From: an uncultured Clostridia bacterium
Lineage (GTDB): Bacteria > Bacillota > Clostridia > Christensenellales > Aristaeellaceae
DNA length: 33,625 nt
Reading direction: 5' to 3'
Assembly: GCA_947166705.1 (NCBI GenBank)
Contig: CAMVFE010000024.1
Location: forward strand, 1-33,625
Part shown: piece by piece, positions 23,366-30,429 of the stretch
Numbering within the stretch: position 1 is the first letter of the stretch
How the letters are laid out: every line of letters begins with the position of its first letter
The notes under the pieces: model-generated
Told to the model about the DNA's origin: nothing
The model's input: the letters and a program-made list of their open reading frames with translations, nothing else
Database searches by the model: none
Made by a program: the position numbers and the translations under genes

Positions 23366-23427
23366 ATATTTGATAAAAGGTATTGACAGGAATTGCTGCC
23401 CGTGGTAAATTATATTTGATCAAAGGT
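23366..23427 (+). promoter_or_regulatory. gpx promoter flanked by a direct repeat (candidate operator)
   Basis: TTGACA (23383-23388) and TAAATT (23406-23411) are 17 bases apart, with TGG before the -10. A 16-base sequence ATATTTGATAAAAGGT (23366-23381) ends directly before the -35. A near-identical copy ATATTTGATCAAAGGT (23412-23427, one mismatch) starts directly after the -10. The second copy contains the palindrome TTTGATCAAA. Two sites placed so would suit a repressor or redox regulator. Confidence 0.65.
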
Positions 23428-23462
23428 TTACTGAACAAACCGGATCGTAAGGAGAATGAACC

Positions 23463-24005
23463 ATGTGCATTTATGATTACACCCTGACCGGAGCCAAGGG
23501 AGAGGAAATCCTGATGAAGAACTACGAGGGCAAGGTCCTGCTCGTCGTGAATACCGCCACGGGCTGCGGTTTCACGCCCCAGTACAGGGATCTTGAGGAG
23601 ATGTACGAAGCCTTCCACGATCAGGGCCTGGAGATCATCGACGTTCCCTGCAACCAGTTCGCCGGCCAGACCCCGGGCACGGACGAGGAGATTCACGAGT
23701 TCTGCACGCTGAAGTACAACACGCAGTTCCCTCAGATGAAGAAGAGCGACGTCAACGGGGAAAACCAGCTGCCGCTGTTCGCCTATCTGAAGAGCCAGAA
23801 GGGCTTCGAGGGCTTCGGCCACGGCCCCGCCGCGCTGGCGATGGGCGTGATGCTGAAGAAGATCGACAAGAATTACAAGAACAACCCGGACATCAAGTGG
23901 AACTTTACCAAGTTCGTCGTCACCCGGGAGGGCGAGGTGGCGGCCCGGTTCGAGCCTACCGCCGACATGAAGCAGGTGCGCGCCTGCGTGGAGAGCCTGC
24001 TGTAA
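23463..24005 (+). CDS. Glutathione peroxidase family, thioredoxin-type
   Basis: This 180-residue peroxidase has the family motifs NTATGCGFTPQY (peroxidatic Cys35 encoded by TGC, not selenocysteine), PCNQFAGQTPG (catalytic Gln69) and KWNFTKF (Trp146, Asn147), completing the catalytic tetrad. Cys81 in EFCTLKYNTQFP is at the place of the resolving Cys of thioredoxin-dependent GPx enzymes, so reduction by thioredoxin rather than glutathione is expected. It reduces hydrogen peroxide or organic hydroperoxides in the cytoplasm. Thioredoxin reductase-like and thioredoxin genes follow in the same operon and an OhrR-like regulator closes the cluster. AAGGAG precedes ATG 23463. Confidence 0.92.
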   Translation: MCIYDYTLTGAKGEEILMKNYEGKVLLVVNTATGCGFTPQYRDLEEMYEAFHDQGLEIIDVPCNQFAGQTPGTDEEIHEFCTLKYNTQFPQMKKSDVNGENQLPLFAYLKSQKGFEGFGHGPAALAMGVMLKKIDKNYKNNPDIKWNFTKFVVTREGEVAARFEPTADMKQVRACVESLL

Positions 24006-24015
24006 GGGAGTGAAG

Positions 24016-24034
24016 GCGCGGAATGCTTCCGCGC
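24016..24034 (+). other. Intercistronic hairpin between gpx and trxB
   Basis: Perfect stem GCGCGGAA/TTCCGCGC with loop TGC and no T run. It probably tunes mRNA stability or relative expression. Confidence 0.45.
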
Positions 24035-24052
24035 GGGAAAGGAAGATACGCG

Positions 24053-24919
24053 ATGGAGCGCTATGATATCGCCATCATCGGGACGGGCCCCGCGGGGCTG
24101 GAGGCGGCGGTGACCGCCGTCATCCGAAACAAGAAGATTATCCTGCTGGGCCCGGAGGACCTGAGCCGGAAGCTGGCCAGGGCCCATGAGATCCGGAACT
24201 ACCTGGGGTTCCCCGCCGTTTCGGGGGAGGAGCTGGCCGGGGCGTTCCGCGGGCACCTGGACCGGATGGGCATCGGGATTACCGCGGAGCGCGTGAGCGC
24301 CGTTTACGCCATGGGCGATTATTTCGCGCTGCAGGCCGGGGAAGAGATGATCGAGGCGGCGACGGTGATCCTTGCGACCGGCGTTGTCCAGGGAAAGCCC
24401 CTGCCCGGGGAGGAGGAAGCGCTGGGCCACGGCGTCAGCTACTGCGCGACCTGCGACGCGTCCCTCGTGCGGGGAAAGACGGTCGCCGTGGTGGCCTACA
24501 GCGCCGCCGAGGAGAGCGAGGCGGCGTTCCTGAGCGAGATCTGCCCGGAGGTGCTGTATTTTCCCATGTACGCGGGGACGCCCGCGCTGCCGGAGAACGT
24601 CCGGATCATTCCGGAAAAGGTGACCGCGCTGGAGCGGCCGGACGGGAAGATGCTTGTCAAAACGGAGAAAATGGATTATCCTGTTGAAGCGGTTTTCGTG
24701 CTTCGGGACGCCGTGGCGCCTGGCCAGCTGGTTCCGGGGCTGGAGACGGAGGGAGCCCATGTGCGGGTGAACCGCAGGATGGAAAGCAGCCTGCCCGGTC
24801 TGTTCGCCTGCGGGGATATCACGGGGACGCCCTACCAGTACATCAAGGCCGCCGGAGAGGGTAATATTGCGGCGCTGAGCGCCGTGAGCTATCTCGACGA
24901 AAGAAAAAGGAGCAACTGA
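24053..24919 (+). CDS. trxB: Thioredoxin reductase-like flavoprotein lacking NADPH motifs (FFTR-like)
   Basis: The 288-residue protein has the FAD-binding motif GTGPAG (10-15), the redox-active CATC (131-134) and the C-terminal FAD motif ACGDITGTPYQYIKAAGEG, all as in thioredoxin reductases. The NADPH-binding segment is changed. The expected GGGxSA after VVV is VAYSAAE (148-154), and the HRRxxxR that should follow is absent (FPMYAGTP in its place). Both losses are described for ferredoxin-dependent flavin thioredoxin reductases (FFTR) and related enzymes of Clostridia. It is also shorter than NADPH-dependent TrxB (about 310). I infer that electrons come from ferredoxin or another donor, not NADPH. 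Start 24053 follows AAAGGAAG. Thioredoxin follows after 2 bases. Confidence 0.85.
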   Translation: MERYDIAIIGTGPAGLEAAVTAVIRNKKIILLGPEDLSRKLARAHEIRNYLGFPAVSGEELAGAFRGHLDRMGIGITAERVSAVYAMGDYFALQAGEEMIEAATVILATGVVQGKPLPGEEEALGHGVSYCATCDASLVRGKTVAVVAYSAAEESEAAFLSEICPEVLYFPMYAGTPALPENVRIIPEKVTALERPDGKMLVKTEKMDYPVEAVFVLRDAVAPGQLVPGLETEGAHVRVNRRMESSLPGLFACGDITGTPYQYIKAAGEGNIAALSAVSYLDERKRSN

Positions 24920-24921
24920 AG

Positions 24922-25236
24922 ATGGTCAGGAAGATCGGTGAGCAGGAATTTCTGAGCGAAGCGAAAGCGGCGGACGCGGCGGTGGTGGATTTTAACGCCA
25001 CCTGGTGCGGCCCCTGCAGGATGCTGGCTCCCGTGGTGGAGGCGGTCAGCGAGGAGATGAAGGGACAGGTTTCCTTCTACAGCGTGGATGTGGACGAATG
25101 CCCCGAGCTGGCGGCGGAGTACCGCGTGCAGAGCGTCCCCTGCCTCGTCATGATGAAGAAGGGCGAGTTTGTGAGCCAGTCCATCGGCTTCAAGCCGCAG
25201 CCCGCGATCGCGTCCTGGGTGAAGAGCAACCTGTAA
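24922..25236 (+). CDS. trxA: Thioredoxin
   Basis: The 104-residue protein is a complete thioredoxin fold with the active site WCGPC near residues 28-32, the cis-Pro motif SVPCL near 73 and the usual Lys/Asp core residues (VVDFNATWCGPC). An extra Cys precedes the cis-Pro region loop (DECPEL) and another follows the cis-Pro. It carries electrons between the adjacent reductase-like protein and targets, the adjacent GPx being a clear candidate. The gene starts 2 bases after trxB, and its ribosome site AAGGAG lies in the trxB 3' end, so the two are translationally linked. A terminator follows. Confidence 0.95.
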   Translation: MVRKIGEQEFLSEAKAADAAVVDFNATWCGPCRMLAPVVEAVSEEMKGQVSFYSVDVDECPELAAEYRVQSVPCLVMMKKGEFVSQSIGFKPQPAIASWVKSNL

Positions 25237-25266
25237 GGCGCGCTGCCGCGGTGAAACCATTTTTTT

Positions 25267-25291
25267 CCGCGCCCCCGGGGGGCGCGGTTTT
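25267..25291 (+). terminator. Terminator after trxA
   Basis: Perfect 9-bp stem CCGCGCCCC/GGGGCGCGG with loop CGG, followed by TTTT (25288-25291). A T run also precedes the hairpin (25260-25266). Confidence 0.8.
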
Positions 25292-25324
25292 ATCCGTAAA
25301 AACCCCTGAACAGGAGAGAATCAG

Positions 25325-25783
25325 ATGAACGCGGAACCCGTAAGCACGATGGAGACCTATCCGCAGCTGATGCTGGAAAGCCAGCTGTGCTTTCCCCTGT
25401 ATGCCGCCTCCCGGAGGATTGTGAACGCCTACACGCCCTTTCTCAAGCCGCTGGGGCTGACCTATACGCAGTACATCGTCTTCCTCTGCCTGTGGGAATA
25501 CGGCGAGACGACGGTGGGGGATCTCTGCAGGAGGCTGTACCTGGACAACGGGACGATCACGCCCATGATCAAACGGATGGAGCAGGAGGGATACGTCCGG
25601 CGCAGCCGCTGCGCGGAGGACGAGCGGGTGGTCAAGGTGCGGCTGAGCGAACAGGGCTGGGCGCTGCGGGAAAAGGTCCGGGATATTCCGCAGCAGATCG
25701 GCCGCTGCATTCCCCTGCCCCACGAGGACGCGTTCAGGCTGTATCAGCTGCTTAACGGGCTGCTGCGAACGGAGGAAACCTGA
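25325..25783 (+). CDS. OhrR-like MarR family regulator
   Basis: The 152-residue protein is a MarR-family winged helix repressor. The N-terminal LESQLCFPLYAASR with Cys22, and the following NAYTPFLKPLGLTYTQYIVFLCLWE, closely match OhrR. In OhrR this Cys is oxidised by organic hydroperoxides, which releases DNA. The wing contains CAEDERVVKVRLSEQG. In other Bacteria OhrR controls a thiol peroxidase; here the neighbouring gpx-trxB-trxA operon is the likely target, although no ohr gene is present. The start at 25325 follows AGGAGAG; ATG 25349 is possible. A strong terminator follows. Its own promoter was not obvious, so it may depend on read-through from trxA. Confidence 0.88.
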   Translation: MNAEPVSTMETYPQLMLESQLCFPLYAASRRIVNAYTPFLKPLGLTYTQYIVFLCLWEYGETTVGDLCRRLYLDNGTITPMIKRMEQEGYVRRSRCAEDERVVKVRLSEQGWALREKVRDIPQQIGRCIPLPHEDAFRLYQLLNGLLRTEET

Positions 25784-25793
25784 AGCTCAGGCA

Positions 25794-25826
25794 GCGCGGA
25801 GGATCATCCGCGCCGCTTATTTTTTT
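25794..25826 (+). terminator. Terminator after the OhrR-like gene
   Basis: Stem GCGCGGA/TCCGCGC (25794-25813) with a 6-base loop, followed by a T-rich tract with seven T residues at 25820-25826. Confidence 0.85.
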
Positions 25827-25830
25827 CCGG

Positions 25831-25880
25831 CAGAATACGGAAAGGGATGCCGTGAATACAGAATACAGAAAGGGATGCCG
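25831..25880. repeat. Direct repeat of 22 bp upstream of the coiled-coil protein gene
   Basis: Two copies, 25831-25852 and 25859-25880, differ at one base and share GAAAGGGATGCCG and CAGAATAC, with a 28-bp period. They sit just upstream of the promoter at 25889-25918, where they may be a binding site or simply a small duplication. Confidence 0.7.
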
Positions 25881-25888
25881 CGGAATCA

Positions 25889-25918
25889 TGGACGGAAGGC
25901 CGCGGGGTGTGGTATAAT
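25889..25918 (+). promoter_or_regulatory. Promoter of the secreted coiled-coil protein gene
   Basis: A perfect TATAAT (25913-25918) preceded by TGG (extended -10). The -35 is poor (TGGACG at 25889-25894, 18-base spacer), so the extended -10 probably carries recognition. Confidence 0.6.
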
Positions 25919-25959
25919 CAAAAAAGTGTAAAAAAGCGAAGGAAGGGGGCGCGGAACGG

Positions 25960-26853
25960 ATGGGCGCGTTCAGGCGGCGCGGACTGATGCTGCTTCTGCT
26001 CCCGGCCTTCCTGCTGCTGCTCTCCCTGACGGCGGGGAAAGCCCTCGCGGAGGAGGGCGGCGCGTGGCGGACGGCGGCGGAGGCGGAAGAAGCCCGCGCC
26101 CTGGCGGAGCGGGAGGCGCGCGCCGTGGCCCGGGAATCCGCCGCGAAGAGCGAGGCGGCCGAGGAGGCGGAGGCCGCCGCGGAGGAGGCTGAGGAAGCCG
26201 CCGAAGAGAAGCGGGAAGCGGCGGAGAAAGCCCGGAGCGCGGCGGAGAGCGCGGAGCCCGGCGAGAGGGCGCGTGCGGAGCGGACGGCGGCGGAAGCGGA
26301 GCGGGCCGCGGAGGCGGCCCGGGAGGACGCGGACGGAAAGCGCGCCGCCGCGGAGGAGGCCCGGAAGGCCGCGGAGGAAGCCGAGCAGGCGCTGTACGAC
26401 GCCGCCATGGTTCTCAAGACCGCCACCGAGGCGGCCGTCCGGATGGCCAACCGGGAACGGGTGGACGACAGCCTGATCCTCGCTTCCTTCACCCCGGGGG
26501 AGAAATTCACCGGCGCCTTCAATGAAAACCGGGATCCGCTCTATGTCCGCCTGATCCTGGAAAAAAGCGCCAGGGTCCATATGCGCACGGAGGAAGCCAC
26601 GGTCAGCATCTCGGTGCTGGATTCGGGAGGTTCCACGATTCTGACCCTGGTTCCCTCCTCCAGCGGGAAGAGCTCCGTCTGCAGCCTGGAGGCCGGGGAA
26701 TATACGCTGATGATCGCCGCCATGGGGACGGGAAAGCGGGTGACCGTTTCGGTCGACGCGGATCCGGACGCGCCCGGGGAGGGCGCGCCCCAGACGGAAG
26801 CCCCGGAGGAGACGGACGGAACCGGCATGGAAACGCTGGTGGAATTTGACTGA
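25960..26853 (+). CDS. Secreted Ala/Glu coiled-coil protein with C-terminal beta domain
   Basis: I do not recognise a named family. The 297-residue product has an N-terminal signal or anchor segment (about residues 8-28) and a long Ala/Glu/Arg helical stretch (about 35-160) with heptad-like spacing. A beta-rich domain follows (about 165-265, FTPGEKFTGAF ... ISVLDSGGSTILTLV ... LEAGEYTLMIAA) that resembles pre-peptidase C-terminal (PPC) domains, then an acidic Pro/Glu tail. The architecture suggests an envelope or surface stalk carrying a small binding domain. GAAGGAAGGGGG lies upstream of ATG 25960. It has its own promoter and the next gene follows after 39 bases. The GC-rich repetitive DNA of the helix is prone to false open frames, but the signal peptide and the domain order support translation. 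Confidence 0.75.
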   Translation: MGAFRRRGLMLLLLPAFLLLLSLTAGKALAEEGGAWRTAAEAEEARALAEREARAVARESAAKSEAAEEAEAAAEEAEEAAEEKREAAEKARSAAESAEPGERARAERTAAEAERAAEAAREDADGKRAAAEEARKAAEEAEQALYDAAMVLKTATEAAVRMANRERVDDSLILASFTPGEKFTGAFNENRDPLYVRLILEKSARVHMRTEEATVSISVLDSGGSTILTLVPSSSGKSSVCSLEAGEYTLMIAAMGTGKRVTVSVDADPDAPGEGAPQTEAPEETDGTGMETLVEFD

Positions 26854-26892
26854 AGCGGCGGGAAGGCCTGCCGGTGAACGGAGGACAGGAAG

Positions 26893-27402
26893 ATGGGACG
26901 ACGGTCTGTCAAGGAGAACAAATCGATTTATCAGCTCACCCGCGAGGAGCTCGGGCTGACGCGGGAGAAGGCGGCGGAAATGATTCCCGGGCTTTCCCCG
27001 GAGCGGCTGGAGAAGATTGAGAACGACCGGATCCAGACCCAGCCGGAGGATGTGATGCTGCTTGCGGAGCATTACCGGGCGCCGATTCTCTGCAGCTACT
27101 ACTGCGCGAACGAGTGCCCCATCGGCCGGGTGCACGCGCTGCGGCCAGAATCCAAGGAGCTGGCGCAGATCGGGGTGGAAACGCTGAACGCGCTGAACCA
27201 GATGAACCGGAGCAAGGACCGGCTGCTTGAAATCGTGGAGGACGGGCGCGTCCGCCCCGACGAGTATCAGGACTTCACGGAGATCAAGGCCGTGCTGGAC
27301 AGGATCGCGCTCTCCGTCGCCAACCTTCAGCTGTGGGTGAACGAACAGATCGCGGAGGGTAAAATGAACAGCCCGGAGCATCCGGCGGAAAGGGGAGAGT
27401 GA
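26893..27402 (+). CDS. XRE-like helix-turn-helix protein with a Cys cluster
   Basis: The 169-residue protein has an N-terminal helix-turn-helix of the XRE type (about residues 10-60, LTREELGLTREKAAEM then ERLEKIENDR). It is followed by LCSYYCANECPIG, giving Cys67, Cys71 and Cys75 at four-residue spacing. A helical C-terminal half (about 85-160) follows. The Cys cluster could bind a metal or an iron-sulfur cluster, but this is inference. The Rrf2 gene starts only 4 bases after its stop codon, so both regulators are made together. GGACAGGAAG precedes the start codon. The exact family is not known to me by name. Confidence 0.78.
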   Translation: MGRRSVKENKSIYQLTREELGLTREKAAEMIPGLSPERLEKIENDRIQTQPEDVMLLAEHYRAPILCSYYCANECPIGRVHALRPESKELAQIGVETLNALNQMNRSKDRLLEIVEDGRVRPDEYQDFTEIKAVLDRIALSVANLQLWVNEQIAEGKMNSPEHPAERGE

Positions 27403-27406
27403 GACC

Positions 27407-27862
27407 ATGGCCATGATTTCAACCCGGGGGCGCTACGCGCTGCGGATCCTGCTGGATCTGGCGGAAAACCAGGGGGAGGAAGGCTTCCTGCCCCTGAAGG
27501 AGATCGCGGAGCGCCAGGACATTTCCGAAAAATACCTGGAGACCATCGTCAAAAGCCTCGTGCAGGCGAAAATCCTGAAGGGCTCCCGGGGGAAGGGCGG
27601 CGGATACCGCCTGGTCCAGTCCCCGGAGGAATGCACGCTGGGCAGTGTGCTCCGGCTGACGGAGGGGGATCTGGCCCCCGTGTCCTGCCTGGAGGAGGGC
27701 GAGGTGGTCTGCGACAAGGCGGCGGAGTGCCCGACCCTGCCGACCTGGCTGCGGCTGAACAGCCTGATTCAGCACTTTCTGGAAAGCGTGACCCTGAAGG
27801 ACCTGATGGAGACGGATCCGGAAGCGCAGAAGGGAGGAAACCGGGATGCTGAAAATCTTTGA
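27407..27862 (+). CDS. Rrf2 family transcriptional regulator
   Basis: The 151-residue protein begins MAMISTRGRYALRILLDLAE and has the Rrf2 winged helix (IAERQDISEKYLETIVKSL, then GSRGKGGGYRLV). Three Cys residues, Cys94, Cys102 and Cys108, lie where IscR and NsrR bind an iron-sulfur cluster, although the spacing (x7, x5) differs a little from IscR (x5, x5). It is likely a sensor of cluster status, redox or cysteine supply. It overlaps the next gene, pap, by 17 bases and follows the XRE-Cys gene by 4 bases, so three genes are coupled. ATG 27407 is preferred, with GGGGAGAG upstream; ATG 27413 is also possible. Confidence 0.9.
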   Translation: MAMISTRGRYALRILLDLAENQGEEGFLPLKEIAERQDISEKYLETIVKSLVQAKILKGSRGKGGGYRLVQSPEECTLGSVLRLTEGDLAPVSCLEEGEVVCDKAAECPTLPTWLRLNSLIQHFLESVTLKDLMETDPEAQKGGNRDAENL

Positions 27863-29339
27863 GGAAAACCGGCCGGAGGAGAAAGCGGCCGTCGCGGGCG
27901 AAATCAAGGCGCTGCGGGAGAAACTGATGGGACAGCAGCAGCGGCTGCGGGAGAAGAAGCTGCCGATCCTCGTGCTGATCGAAGGCTGGGCGGCCGCGGG
28001 CAAGGGCAGCCTGATCAAGGAGCTGATCAGCGAGCTCGATCCCCGGTTCTACAACGTGGTTTCCCCGGCGGTCGTCCCGGAGAGCGAAAGCCGCTATCCT
28101 TTCCTTTATCCCTACGCCGCCGCCATCCCGGAGAACGGGAAGATCGTTTTCATGGATTCCGGCTGGATGGAGAGCACCGTCCGGAAGGCGCTTTATCATG
28201 AGATTACCGAAAATGAATACAACCGCCGGGTTCGCGCGGTGAACGAATTCGAGCGGCAGCTGCGGGACGGGGGATATCTGGTGCTCAAGCTGTTCCTGCA
28301 CATCGACCGGAAGGAGCAGTTCGAACGGCTGCAGGCCCTGAAGGAAAACAGCGATACGGAGTGGCGGGTCACGGAGGAGGACCTGCGGCAGCACCGGGAA
28401 TACAAAAGCTTCCACAAGGCCTACGACGCCTTCATGGAGAGCACGCAGGAGTATGTGAAATGGCATGTATTGGACGGCCAGCGCCGGAAGACGGCTGTCC
28501 GGGACGCGCTCAGGCTGCTCGTGGAAAGGACGGAGAAGGCGCTGGGAAAGGAGCGGTACGTGGGGGATCCCTTTGAGGAAAAATTCCCCCTGCTGAAGAT
28601 GCCGCTGCTCCGGGAGGTGGATCTGAGCGCGGAAATCGGCGAGGAGGAATATCGGAAGGAGCTGAAGAAGCTGCAGGACCGCCTGAGCGAACTGCATAAC
28701 GTCATCTACCGGAAAAAGATCCCGGTGATCCTGTGCTATGAGGGCTGGGACGCGGCGGGGAAGGGCGGCAATATCCGGCGGGTCGCCTATCCGCTTGATC
28801 CGCGGGGATTCGACGTGCACCCGATCGCTTCGCCGGAACCCCACGAGCTCAACCGGCAGTATCTCTGGCGCTTCTGGACGCGGCTGCCCCGGACGGGCCA
28901 TATCGCCATCTTTGACCGCACCTGGTACGGGCGGGTCATGGTGGAAAGGCTGGAGGGCTTCTGCACGGAGAAGGACTGGAAGCGGGCTTACAACGAGATC
29001 AATGAGTTTGAGCGCCAGCTGACCGACTGGGGCGCCGTGGTGCTGAAATTCTGGATCCATATCGATCAGGATACGCAGCTGGCCCGGTTTACCGACCGGC
29101 AGAACACCCCGGAGAAGCAATGGAAAATCACCGAGGAGGACTGGCGCAACCGGGAAAAATGGCCGCAGTATGAGACGGCGGTGGACGAGATGATCCGGAA
29201 GACCAGCACGGAGAACGCACCCTGGTATATCATCGAGTCGAACGACAAGAAATACGCCCGGATCCGGACGCTGAAGATCATCGTCAGGGCGCTGGAGAAG
29301 GCCTGCGAAAACAGGTTCCGCGAAACCGCGGAGCCCTGA
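27846..29339 (+). CDS. pap: Polyphosphate:AMP phosphotransferase (tandem PPK2 domains)
   Basis: The 497-residue protein has two fused PPK2 domains, as in class II polyphosphate:AMP phosphotransferases (Pap), which use polyphosphate to phosphorylate AMP to ADP. Domain 1 (about 1-240) has Walker A EGWAAAGKGS, but its lid motif is FMDSGWMESTVRKAL, lacking the DR-WY-R residues. Domain 2 (about 260-490) has EGWDAAGKGGNIRR near 299 and the intact lid FDRTWYGRVMVER near 356. The second domain is therefore probably the catalytic one and the first structural or regulatory. It could replenish nucleotides under stress. The gene overlaps the Rrf2 gene and ends at a strong bidirectional terminator. Confidence 0.93.
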   Translation: MLKIFEENRPEEKAAVAGEIKALREKLMGQQQRLREKKLPILVLIEGWAAAGKGSLIKELISELDPRFYNVVSPAVVPESESRYPFLYPYAAAIPENGKIVFMDSGWMESTVRKALYHEITENEYNRRVRAVNEFERQLRDGGYLVLKLFLHIDRKEQFERLQALKENSDTEWRVTEEDLRQHREYKSFHKAYDAFMESTQEYVKWHVLDGQRRKTAVRDALRLLVERTEKALGKERYVGDPFEEKFPLLKMPLLREVDLSAEIGEEEYRKELKKLQDRLSELHNVIYRKKIPVILCYEGWDAAGKGGNIRRVAYPLDPRGFDVHPIASPEPHELNRQYLWRFWTRLPRTGHIAIFDRTWYGRVMVERLEGFCTEKDWKRAYNEINEFERQLTDWGAVVLKFWIHIDQDTQLARFTDRQNTPEKQWKITEEDWRNREKWPQYETAVDEMIRKTSTENAPWYIIESNDKKYARIRTLKIIVRALEKACENRFRETAEP

Positions 29340-29350
29340 GGAACGTAAAG

Positions 29351-29390
29351 GGAAAAGGGGAGGGCCGCCTGCGCGGCCCTCCCCTTTTCC
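29351..29390. terminator. Bidirectional terminator between pap and aroF
   Basis: A perfect 18-bp stem (29351-29368 with 29373-29390) around loop CTGC. The stem ends with a run of four T on both strands (TTTTCC), so it can stop both convergent genes. Confidence 0.9.
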
Positions 29391-29396
29391 AGAATA

Positions 29397-30428
29397 TTAC
29401 AGCAGATCGGCGAGCTCGAGCACCATCCGCTCCGTCTTTTCCCACCCGAGGCAGGGGTCGGTGATGCTTTTTCCGAAGACGCCCTCCTCCGGAGACTGGC
29501 TGCCGTCCTCCAGATAGCTTTCGATCATCAGTCCCCGGACGAGGGACCGGATATCGTCGTTCAGCCGCATGGAGTGGAGGATTTCCTTTGCGATACGGGG
29601 CTGCTGATCAAACTGCTTGCCGGAATTGGCGTGATTGCAGTCCACAATGACGGCGGGATTCTTAAGGCCGCTGGTCCGGTAGAGCTCGTACAGGAAGCGC
29701 AGATCCTCGTAATGGTAATTCGGGACGCTGGTTCCGTGCTTGCTGCTGTAGCCCCGGAGAATGGCGTGGGCCATGGGGTTGCCGGCGCTCTGGACCTCCC
29801 AGCCGGAATAGACGAAGGTGTGGCTGTGCTGGGCGGCGCGGATGGAATTCATCATCACCTTCAGGTCGCCGCCGGTGGGGTTCTTCATGCCCACGGGGAT
29901 GTCCAGCCCGGAGGCGGTCAGGCGGTGCAGCTGGTTTTCCACGCTGCGGGCGCCGACCGCGACATAGGAGAGGCAGTCGGAGAGATAACGGTGGTTCTCC
30001 GGATAGAGCATTTCATCGGCGCAGGAGAAGCCGGTCTGCTCCAGTGCGTCGATGTGCAGCTTCCGGATCGAGAGCAGCCCGCGCAGCAGGTCCGGCGAAT
30101 GGGTGGGATCCGGCTGGTGCAGCATGCCCTTGTAGCCGTCCCCGGTGGTGCGGGGCTTGTTCGTATAGATCCGCGGTACCATGAGAATCCGGTCCGCCAC
30201 CTTTTCCTGCAGCCTGCGGAGGCGGCCGATGTATTCGAGCACGGCGTCCTCCCGGTCCGCGGAGCAGGGCCCGATTACCAGCAGAAACCGGTGATCCTCC
30301 CGGGTGAAAATGGCGCGGACGGCTTCGTCGTTTTCCTTTTTGCGCCGGCGCATGTCCTCGGAGAGGGGGTACATCTCCTGAATCACGTTGGCCGTCGGCA
30401 TTTCCCGCTTGAAAATCATGTTCATCAT
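29397..30428 (-). CDS. aroF: 3-deoxy-7-phosphoheptulonate synthase (DAHP synthase, class I)
   Basis: This 343-residue enzyme joins phosphoenolpyruvate and erythrose 4-phosphate in the first step of the shikimate pathway. It is of the AroF/G/H type: IGPCSADRED, MVPRIYTNKPRTTGDGYKG (PEP and substrate binding), GMKNPTGG, VDCNHANSGKQ and the final GKSITDPCLGW are all visible. An N-terminal segment of about 40 residues precedes the barrel, as in feedback-regulated enzymes of this class. The start codon lies one base after the stop of pheA on the minus strand, so the two genes form a tight operon. GGTGGGGA in the pheA 3' end serves as the ribosome site. ATG at 30425 is an alternative start one codon in. 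Confidence 0.95.
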   Translation of the reverse strand: MMNMIFKREMPTANVIQEMYPLSEDMRRRKKENDEAVRAIFTREDHRFLLVIGPCSADREDAVLEYIGRLRRLQEKVADRILMVPRIYTNKPRTTGDGYKGMLHQPDPTHSPDLLRGLLSIRKLHIDALEQTGFSCADEMLYPENHRYLSDCLSYVAVGARSVENQLHRLTASGLDIPVGMKNPTGGDLKVMMNSIRAAQHSHTFVYSGWEVQSAGNPMAHAILRGYSSKHGTSVPNYHYEDLRFLYELYRTSGLKNPAVIVDCNHANSGKQFDQQPRIAKEILHSMRLNDDIRSLVRGLMIESYLEDGSQSPEEGVFGKSITDPCLGWEKTERMVLELADLL

Positions 30429-30429
30429 G

